Assembly (NCBI GenBank): GCA_001414345.1 | Contig: LLCB01000017.1 | Coordinates: forward strand, 62,001 to 126,000 | Origin: Hymenoscyphus infarciens | Lineage: Eukaryota; Ascomycota; Leotiomycetes; Helotiales; Helotiaceae | Reading direction: 5' to 3' | DNA length: 64,000 nucleotides | Shown: positions 55,737-64,000 of the stretch, piece by piece | How positions within the stretch are numbered: the first letter of the stretch is position 1 | How the letters are laid out: every line of letters begins with the position of its first letter | The notes under the pieces: model-generated | What the model was told of the DNA's origin: nothing | The model's input: the letters and a program-made list of their open reading frames with translations, nothing else | The model's database searches: none | Program-made: the position numbers and the translations under genes

Positions 55737-56767
55737 ATGGAATCGCAAAACAGCCACTTACCTGACAGCAACTCGCCAAATCTCCATCTCATACACCCAA
55801 CCCAGAAAGAACTCCAACAAATCTGGTACTCCACATTCCCAGAATGGGGAGACGCACTCACCCTCCCCGACTACCTTCAAGAATCCGCCTTCCTAACTTT
55901 CACCCCTCTAAAACCAACCATGTGGATCTTGACTCTTAAACCAGATCAAAGACCAATCCTAAGTTCCTGTGAAACCTTTCGTAAAAGATGTCTCACAGGC
56001 ACCAAAGGAGAAGTAAAAGAGAAAATTGTATACGGCATCGCAAGTGTCTTTTGCAAGCCCAAGTATCGTGGTAGAGGATTTGCTTCTCGGATGATGAAGG
56101 AACTGAGGATGATTCTACGGAACCGGGACGATGGGGAGTGTATCGGGAGTGTACTTTATTCTGATATTGGGAGAAGCTATTATTCGAAACTTGGTTGGCG
56201 TGCGGTTCCCAATAACAATCACCTTGAGTTTCCACCTTCCAAAGTTGAGGAGAATTCGGGAGCAAGGCAATTGCAGAATGGAGACTTAGCTCAACTTTGT
56301 GAGGAAGACGAAAGACTTATCCAGAAATCGATGACTCTCAGGACTACGGAGAGGAAATGGTTCTTGGCTATCTCGGATGAGAAGCATTTGCTATGGCATC
56401 ATAGAAAAGAGGAATTTGTCTGTGGGAAGCTATTTGGGAGAGTACTGAGAGTCAAAGGTGCCATCTCCGGGTCATTAATAGGATATGGGCAATTTGGACA
56501 TACCGGTTTTATGAAGATCGGGAATCGGAAACAGATGCAAATACTCTGTATATCCTACGACTTGTGGTTGAGAATATGGAAGCCCGCGGCGAGAATGAAC
56601 GGTTGTAAGTACAACAGATGAAAGAAATCATCGGAGCAGTACAAGTTGAAGCCAGCGAATGGGGTTTATCTCGTGTGGTGTTGTGGCCAAGACACAAGCA
56701 GTGCAGAGAGATACAGAAAGTATTGCTAGCCTCATGTGGTATGAAGAAGAGAGTGCAGATGGAGTAG
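55737..56767 (+). pseudogene. LYC1-like GNAT acetyltransferase, frameshifted
   Basis: The first frame (55737 to about 56480) reads an N-acetyltransferase of the GNAT fold with the acetyl-CoA loop 'VFCKPKYRGRGFASRMM' and 'SVLYSDIGRSYYSKLGW'. Near 56468-56475 a single-base deletion shifts the frame; the other frame continues 'IWAIWTYRFYEDRESETD', 'LYILRLVVEN' and, after a TAA at 56629-56631, 'VEASEWGLSRVVLWPR', ending at 56767. This layout and total length resemble fungal LYC1-type lysine acetyltransferases. The frameshift and stop suggest loss of function; a truncated 294-residue product could still be translated. Confidence 0.72.
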
Positions 56768-56966
56768 ATTGGATTGGGAATGAGAAATATGCTTGGTGTT
56801 GAGCAAGAGGCAGTCTGTATGTAACCCTTCCCACAAAATTGATACTTGATAAAACGCGTGGCCTAATCCGATTTCAGTCGCAGAAACTTGCCACCTGTGA
56901 TTGATACCTGGGAAACCTGCACTACAGGTACCTTCGCTCTGCCATTTAGAGAAGGCTCTCCCCGAG

Positions 56967-57685
56967 CTAAAGCCTTCTGGATTCAGCCATCGCTTGAATC
57001 AAGGAAACAACAACACCCTTCCCCTTCTCAATATCATTTTCCCCATTGAGCGGGGGAAGATGCATAAACACCACCGCCTTATTCACATCCCCCTTTTCCC
57101 AGTAATGCTCCAAGCTTGTGTAATACACAAAGCCGCAAACATAACTTCCAACGTCATCACTCAATCTGACATCTATTTCCTTTCCAACCGCTTTCTTCCA
57201 TTTCCCAACCACGTCTTCAAAGTCGAGATTTGAATCTAGACGTGCCGGACTTTTCCCCCAGAGCTTCTTCGTTTCGACTTTTGTAAAGACCTTGCGTGAG
57301 ACGTCTGGGTATTGGTGGTATCCTTCTTTCTCGGCGCCCTTCTCGATTGCGAAAAAGCTTCTTTCCACTGCCAATCCAATATGTAGGACGATATCCGGAT
57401 CGTATTGCTCTAGCAGAGGTGGAACGACACTCGCAAGGTCGTGATATGCGGCTTTGAGGGGCTCTTGGTGGGCTATAATCTTGATGTTCATGCCCTTCCA
57501 CTGCATTGTTGACGGAAGTTTGCAGACGATTTCCCAAGATGGGTTTGTTTTGATGTCGAGGAACGCCTATCGGGGTCAATGATTTGCGCCTGGCCGAAGT
57601 GGGTAGGGAAACATACCCCAAAGCCTGTCACAAGAACAGTTATCTGGTTGGGGTCTTCCTCTCCCTCTTCCTCGTTTGATGTCAT
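56967..57685 (-). CDS. Pyroglutamyl peptidase I (peptidase family C15)
   Basis: Two exons, complement of 56967-57566 and 57617-57685, with a 50-bp intron, giving 222 residues. The enzyme is cytosolic and removes N-terminal pyroglutamate from peptides. The start region 'VLVTGFGAF' joins across the intron to 'LDIKTNPSWEIV', the family signature. Catalytic residues appear as Glu98 ('FAIEKGA'), Cys167 ('GSYVCGFVYYTSL') and His192 ('VFMHLPPL'). Length is normal and no disabling change is seen, although the genes on both sides are decayed. Confidence 0.92.
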
Positions 57686-59220
57686 ATTGATATGTGCCTG
57701 TGGTCTTTACGAGAGCTCATGAGGGGTTTAGTTCATGATGTAAGCGCGCGCTGCTAACCTCAAGCAGGTTCAGGGCATGCTGCTGTTGTTTTCAAATTCC
57801 CTGACAACTTACTGTACAGTTATATAAATACCTTGATGACAGACACCCAAGACAAGCCATCAGAGGATTGTTGTTTGCAAGTATCGTTGTGTTCGTACTT
57901 TGGTGGTGGATTTTGGGGACAGGTACGAGGTCAGGGCGCGCTGGACAGTACAGGGCGCATCAGAAACAGGGGTACTTGGGGTTACACAGACCACCTCATA
58001 CTACATACAGCTAAATAGTGCCGTGAAAAATATAAGAAAAATCTAGAAGGAATCCCTGGATATTCTGTGATATACATACAGAGTTTAGGAAATTTTGAAG
58101 AAGTGGTTGTGATGTTGACATGGGATCTACTTGCGCAGCGCAGCTGGATAGTCGGTTGGTGTTAGATTGCGCCCGGTGCACTGTCAGGCCCGAGAAGCTG
58201 GCCGAAGCTGTCTCTTGGTATAGCGACATTTCAGAGTGGTAACCTGGATATTTAAGACATTTAAACTTAATTATTCCAAGTTTGTTTTTTTCTCACAATT
58301 GGATATCCTAGAGAGTATGAGGCTATTTACAAAAGTTAGAAGTCGTATAGTCGATTCTTCTTCTTCTATCGAGTTTCTCTCTTTATAACTAGGCCTAACA
58401 GACTATGTTGTACGTAAATTACCGGTTAGGATCGACTTCGATTCCAACCTACTTCAAAGAACGTGAGATATACAGTCGGTGCGATTAAGTAAAATCGATT
58501 TTTGCCCACCTAGTTTATAATAACCTATAACTTTATAAGGAATAAATAAATTTTTTATTCCTCTTATATACTTAAAGCTAACTACCTTTTTAACCCCTCT
58601 ATATAGGTGTATTATGTCGTAAGCTTAATCTTTTATAATAATTCTTACGATTTTATAAAGGCTTAGATTTTAGGACTAGATTTTAGCCTTTTTTATAGAT
58701 AATTTATTTTATAAACTATTATATCTAGCTAAATTAGAATAGATCGAAAGAAAGAAAGAAAATTTTAAGTTTAATAGAGTCTATAAAAGATAATTAGAAT
58801 CTTTCCTTTTCTTTGGTTTTATATTCTTAAGTATTATTAGTAAGTTTTAGTATAAAAAGAGTAAATAGCTTAGACTTAATCGTTAGTACTACCTTCTTAT
58901 AATTCTTATCACGCTTTAACTAGAACACTATAAATCTATCTTAACACTTCCTTACTATTATTACTGCCTTCGGCTTTATAGCTATCTAGCTATTAGTATT
59001 GATTGAACAGACTAGGGTAACATATCATAGAACTATGTTAGATTCCGTTAAACAATTTTAAAATATCAGATTTGCCTATAAGACTTCAGGAAATCGACGT
59101 TTTACTCCTCCTAAACCATATATCCTTCCCAAGAACACAATAATCGATGCGAGATCACCTAGAGCTGCTTACCCCTAACACCAGGCCGCGATGCCACCAT
59201 TCTTCGATAAGATAATAGAC
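57686..59220. other. Intergenic with RIP-like AT-rich block
   Basis: 57686-58255 is ordinary. About 58260-59060 is AT-rich and stop-laden, probably a degraded repeat. No LTR end of the local gypsy family found. No gene. Confidence 0.5.
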
Positions 59221-60843
59221 ATGAGTAAAGACTGTCTCACTCTCTCGATACTATAGCACGACCAGCAGGCTTGGATTTGACAAGAGAAAGCAAGCTACCT
59301 GTTACTGTATGGATCCATGGTGGAGATCTTGTCAAAGGTTCTGCTTACGACACTCATACTGATCCACATAATCTGGTAAAATTCTCCCTCGCAGACGGAA
59401 ATCCAATCATCTTTGCAGCGATCAATTACCGACTATCAATCTTTGGCTTTGCACGACTTCCCATCTTAAAGGATCAAAAATCTTTGAATGTTGGAATGAG
59501 AGACCAGCGTTTGGCACTGGAGTGGATCAAAGCCAATAACCAGGACTTTGGAGGCGACCCAGACCGTGTCATAGTTTATGGATTGAGTGCCGGAGGGACT
59601 TCCATCTCTCTGCATACCTTGGCATACAGAGGCAGGGAGGGAGTCTCAATTCAACAAGCTTGGATGATGTCAGGCCCGCCTGGAACAGCTCTGAATATGA
59701 CAAGCGAGGTGACAACTCTGTACACAACTGCTTTAGAAGAAGAACTGGGTTGTGTTGACTTGTCGGAATAGAAGTTGCTCGATTGTCTAAGCTCTGTTCC
59801 AATGCAGAAGCTTCTTTAGACTACGCTTTAATATTCGGTATCGAACTTCCTACCCGCAGGCTTGTTCACATTCTTTCTATCTGTGGATGGTGACTTTTTC
59901 CCTGCTAGTTAGTTAAAGATGGTTTGAGAACGCAGATTTGTCTAAGGTTACTTCACTCATTTGTAATATTCTCGTGAGCCACGTACTAACTGTTGCCTAG
60001 GCATTCGCATGATAATAGCATGGACGCAGGATGACGGCGCAACAAACGCTGGCCCCGGACATTTGATCCAAACAGAAGACTGCATCATGGCTGAATCTCT
60101 AAAGAAATTTTCAAGAGCATTAGCGGCAGATGAGCTTCACATATATTCTCCCTATATCCTGTAGATTCTTTTCAAGAAGAACTGAGCAACTACCAAGCTC
60201 GAAAAACACCTTAAGATCCCGAAATCTCCGTCCATTTCTTTCGCCTTTCGCGAATAGGAAGAGATCTCCTTTTCACATGTTCCTCGATTAACTTCGGTTG
60301 CGAGATGGTAAACCAAACACGAGCCATTGATCCAGACTTCAATGCTATTCGTCTCTACTCCTTGAATCAAACCGTTTTATCATCCATCTTCCAGGGCGCT
60401 GGGAGGCCTTACATTGGCGCAGCTCATGGATCAGACACGAATTACATCTTCAATGGTATCTTTCCCGAGGGCGAAATGCCAAAGAATATAAAGATTTATT
60501 AGAGCAATTTTCAAGAAGTTTGATCAATTTTGTATATACCGGGGATCCCATCTCCAAGAACCCACGTACTAAAAGCCAATTCAAATATTAGCCAAAAACT
60601 TTTAGAGGTGATACAGCGCCTCCTAAGTTGGAGAGCGTCAATCACTAAGTTAACGGTGGGCCATTTGGAACAGGTTCCGTTGTGGTAACAGGTAATTTGT
60701 ACAAAGGTCAGTATGATGAGGACGCCAGTGATTTTGAGGCTCATCTGGATCCGCAGATTATTCTGAAATATAAGATTTTTGAAAGCTCGACATCTTCACG
60801 TGAAGCTGTTCCGCTGGTTATACAAGAGAATATTTTCGCGTGA
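59221..60843 (+). pseudogene. Type-B carboxylesterase pseudogene
   Basis: Recognisable pieces in order: 'DCLTLSI' (59229 onward, then a stop and frame change), 'LPVTVWIHGGDLVKGSAY', 'VGMRDQRLALEWIKANNQDF', the nucleophile elbow 'YGLSAGGTS', a stop at 59769-59771, several broken frames to about 60300, the active-site His block 'AAHGSDTNYIFNG', and a tail with 'GGPFGTGS' ending near 60843. Ser and His of the triad are present, but stops and frameshifts separate them and the N-terminal part is missing. No intron model I tried repairs the breaks. Confidence 0.82.
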
Positions 60844-61687
60844 TGTACGTCTATTAAAAGCTTGTCGAAGACACTAGGTAACTAGGAAGCTTGATGGCAG
60901 AAAGAGACCTTTAGACTCGCGTGGATAATTCTTTTTAAGCCCCAACAAACTAATTAGAAGTGTATCCGGCCAAATTAGCGGGCGGTCTCGTTTCCCTTCT
61001 TCATAACAAACTCTCTTTCTGGTTTCCGTGATGCCGAACTGTTTAAGCGAAGGAATAGGGGAGGGACTGCTGGTATCTGGGAATTAAAAGTACATTTCTT
61101 TACCACTTAAAATTCCAATCTCTTGAATTATGTTTCCCCTTTGATTCAGCTGCTGTGGCATAAAAACGAGTACGCTGGTTTGTTGATCAGTTCTTTTCTT
61201 TCCTATTGCGAGTGAGCTAAGAGTTACTCGTGGGCAAGCAGTTACACGAGGGTAAGCTATGAATGACTCTTTGGTGAGCTGTGGGTTACTTGCGGTAAGC
61301 AATAAGTTACTTGGGGGTAAGCTATGGATTTATGGATTACTCGCGAGTAACTCGGTTCTGTCAATCTTACGAGCCTGTGAGGTCACGTGAATCGTTCGAT
61401 GAGAAGTTAATTCCACGAGTCCCATTTAGAAACAACAGATTAGTCTTTCTCAACAAGTTTCACCAACCCCATAGTTCGTTGGTAGTGAGTGCTCAGTGCT
61501 ACATTGAGAGGAGCAAAAATTTACCTCGGCTCCAAACAATCCAATGACATTTGAGTACGCAAATACGACGCTGAGAATTGCCCCGGTATGTGCTTGTGAC
61601 TACAGGGTACATATCCCACCCATAAGGCAAAGTGCATACATAATCATTCGATCGTACGTACTCAGTCCTAACCTGACACTACTGATC
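60844..61687. other. Intergenic with motif repeats, promoter of the MFS gene
   Basis: Ordinary composition with the TTACTTG/GGTAAGC repeat block at 61210-61355. No gene seen. Confidence 0.45.
61210..61355. repeat. Degenerate GTTACTTGCGGTAAGC-type repeats
   Basis: GGTAAGC and GTTACT[TC]G phrases recur at 20-25 bp spacing. They are reverse complements of the motifs at 54246-54473. Confidence 0.5.
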
Positions 61688-63839
61688 ATGCCATCTTCAG
61701 TTAGCGTTTTGGTAGATACTTCGTTACTAAAATCCCTTTTGTCATCGGGTGTCAACGAGTACCATAGCAAGAAAGTTAAAAAAACAGCCGATAATGGTTT
61801 CAACAGGGCAAAACGTAAGCACCAAGTCCCTGAAAGATGTATTTACTAAGTACTCAACGAAACTGAAAGCCAGAGGCTGAAAAGCCGAGCACCACCTCAG
61901 CTCCAGTACCCGTTCCTCTGCCACCTTCCCTCAACAACACCGTCCACAATTCACAAACTCGCCCCGAACCTTTGCACGGATGGAGACTGGCAATTGTACT
62001 ATTTTGGTAAGCAAGGCAAGCCCCCGGAAACCAGACCCCACTAACATGGATTGAAGTCTAGGTTTCGGCCTTCTACTTTCTGTTATGGATACTTCCATCA
62101 TCGCAACAGCTCTCGTCACTATATCCCAGGACTTTAACGGTTTCGACAAGTCAAATTGGGCTGTACTTGCATATACCTTGACATACATGGGTTTGTAGAT
62201 TCCTATCATTCCTAAAGTTTCTTGGATAACGGAGACCCCCTGTAGCTTTTGCAACTATATTTGCTCGACTCAGTGACGTGGTTGGGAGGAAAATAGTTGT
62301 GTTTATATCCTTCACTATCTTCACCACCTTCTCGCTTGCCTGTGGACTTGCGCATACGTTGGTACAACTCATCATTTTTCGGGCTTTACAAGGTATCGGA
62401 GGTTCTGGTCTTTATTCCATGACAATGGTTACCTTTCCTGAAATCACACCCCCTGACTTGCTGGTGATAATGTCTGCTGTATATGGAGCCACAATATCCG
62501 TTGCTGGTATGTCTTGTTTCTCTCTTTAAGATTCCAACTGACGTTAACTAGGGGTCTTGGGACCAATTCTAGGTGGTGTTATCACCAAATATAATTGGCG
62601 GTGGATCTTCCTGATGAAGTAAGTCTATGCCCTTCTACCCAACTACCGAAAAGCAAAATCTAACTTTAAAGTGTTCCATGCGGTGTTCTAGTTATGATAA
62701 TTATCAGTACGGTCTGGTTTAGACATGGCCAAGATACAGCCGCGACTCGGATTTCATTCTGGCAAATGGATCATCTAGGTGGTCTCCTTTTGCTCGCTGC
62801 TTCAGTCCTTCTCGTATTTTCACTTCAAGAAGGGGGCAACCGAAGCTTCCCCTGGAAAGGCCCGGTACTTATTTCTACTCTTGTTTTGTCCTTTCTCTGC
62901 TTTGGTTCGTTGTTTGCGTGGCAGCATTATCTCAGCGACAGGTCCAAACTTCACTCAATTCGGTCAATTTTACCACTTCGTTTAGTAGGAAGAAGAGTCA
63001 TAGCAGCGGGCATTCTGTGAGTTCAAGACACTTCAATATAAGCGGCAACTCCTGACCGAGATCAACAGTACAACTGCACTTGCCGGATTTTCATTTTTTA
63101 TCGTGATAATCAGTCTACCGCAGCGCTTTCAAATAGTAAATGGTAATAATACAGTGACGGCTGGAGTTCATCTACTCCCCATGTTAGTAGCACTTGGCAC
63201 AGGGGCTGGCGTGGGTGCTATGGTTTCTATCCGGCGGAATTACAGCTTTCCTGTCCTTTGCATAGCCAGTTGTTTTGTACTTGCGGGTTGTGGTTTATTT
63301 TCAACGGTTTCGGACGATATCAAAATACCGTCGTATCTCTATGGTTACCAAGTCATCCTTGGTTTTGGCACTGGACTCACTATGAGCGCCATCACACTCA
63401 TGGTGACTGTGGAAGCTGAGTTTGAAGACGCTGGTATTTATAGGCTCCCCCAAATTACCTGTCTTGAATCTAACATCTGGCAGCCATTGCTCAAGGCATA
63501 GTCTCTCAAGCTCGAATCTTTGGAGGAAGTGTCGGAATTGCAATGTCAACAATAATTTTCAACAACAAAGCGTCAAGCTCCCTCTCCAGTATTTTAACAC
63601 CCAATCAGCTAAGTCTTCTTCATAAATCGCCAGCTATTGTCGCTACCGGGAATCTCAGAGAGCAACTTGCAGTAAGAGCTGTGTTTGCAACCTCATTCAA
63701 TGATACAATGCGTGTCTGTACTTATATATCAACGGTCGGTGTGCTTGTAACCTTGATGATGTATCAACAGAATCCTCCTGATGTCATGGAGAAGAAGAGA
63801 GAGCAGATGGAATATGTTAGACAAGGGAGGGAGGTTTAG
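61688..63839 (+). CDS. MFS transporter, DHA2-type (14-helix drug:H+ antiporter-like)
   Basis: Eight exons: 61688-61814, 61874-62006, 62057-62190, 62246-62506, 62552-62618, 62672-63016, 63069-63433 and 63484-63839. The seven introns are 45-59 bp and the product is 595 residues. Each join closes in phase and restores family sequence. 'GWRLAIVLFCLGFGLLLSVM' opens helix 1. Motif A reads 'ARLSDVVGRK', motif B 'RALQGIGGSG', and motif C 'GVLGPILGGVITKYNWRWIF'. A second half with 'GVHLLPM' and 'ARIFGGSVGIAM' completes the fold. This is the 14-helix plasma-membrane group that exports toxins, drugs or secondary metabolites with proton antiport. The 42-residue first exon is the least certain part. The gene appears intact although its upstream neighbours are decayed. 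Confidence 0.9.
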
Positions 63840-64000
63840 ACTAGGTAATCTTATTTAGTAAACTTCGGTGAATTTTCCTTCGCTGACTTCTCTGTTTTTT
63901 TTAAAACCTTTACGTTTAAATTTTTTTAAGATCTTTCTTTTTTCTTTATTAAAAACAAGTATATTAAGCTTAATTTAAGGGCTATTAAAATAAGAGTAGG
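63840..64000. other. AT-rich 3' flank
   Basis: AT-rich sequence after the MFS stop codon, possibly the edge of another repeat island. No gene. Confidence 0.4.

Noticed and set aside
61860..62060. MFS gene as a fifth pseudogene because of apparent stops
   Set aside because: Short GT-AG introns with branch-point-like sequences remove every break and all eight exons join in frame, so it is called intact.

Overview
The window comes from a filamentous ascomycete (Pezizomycotina). The evidence is short 50-60 bp GT-AG introns in almost every gene, a dispersed 5S rRNA gene, a HET-domain gene, and blocks of very AT-rich DNA in which CpA/TpG dinucleotides have become TpA, the signature of repeat-induced point mutation (RIP). 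A leotiomycete is my guess from general gene style only; the species cannot be read from the sequence.

The layout alternates gene-bearing DNA of ordinary composition with RIP-degraded repeat islands. Island 1 (1-8.4 kb) is a complete but mutated Ty3/gypsy retrotransposon with 381-bp LTRs and a GATAT target duplication. Genes at 8.6-18.7 kb: a HET protein, a small membrane protein, an aldehyde dehydrogenase and a Wsc/Mid2-like surface membrane protein, with a RIP block at 16.5-17.5 kb. Island 2 (19.2-24.3 kb) is a three-layer nest: a TIR element, a reverse solo LTR inside it, and a 3.7-kb gypsy derivative inside the LTR. A 5S rRNA gene follows directly. Genes at 26-29 kb are the mitochondrial phosphate carrier and a DJ-1/PfpI protein. 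Island 3 (29.5-31.2 kb) holds a solo LTR of the same family and a 50-bp triplication.

From 31.6 to 35.6 kb there is a candidate secreted protein and a cluster of three BTB/POZ loci (two intact, one 5'-truncated on the other strand). A hAT-type element with a perfect 19-bp TIR and 8-bp target duplication (35.7-37.7 kb) comes next. Then come a HAD phosphatase, a UDP-glycosyltransferase, an intron-containing tRNA-Ile(AAU), a membrane-anchored protein with a decayed paralogue, the NC2-alpha corepressor, a mitochondrial Sel1-repeat protein and a UTP16-like nucleolar protein.

From 52 to 61 kb four genes are degenerate: a cytochrome P450 split by a 672-bp TIR element at a TA, a metallophosphoesterase, a LYC1-like acetyltransferase and a type-B carboxylesterase. 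An apparently intact pyroglutamyl peptidase sits among them. The window ends with an intact eight-exon DHA2-type MFS transporter. Exon models were built by hand from frame continuity and splice consensus, and every multi-exon model listed as a CDS closes in frame. I see no new defence or enzymatic system. The most unusual content is the structure and decay of the mobile elements and the BTB cluster.
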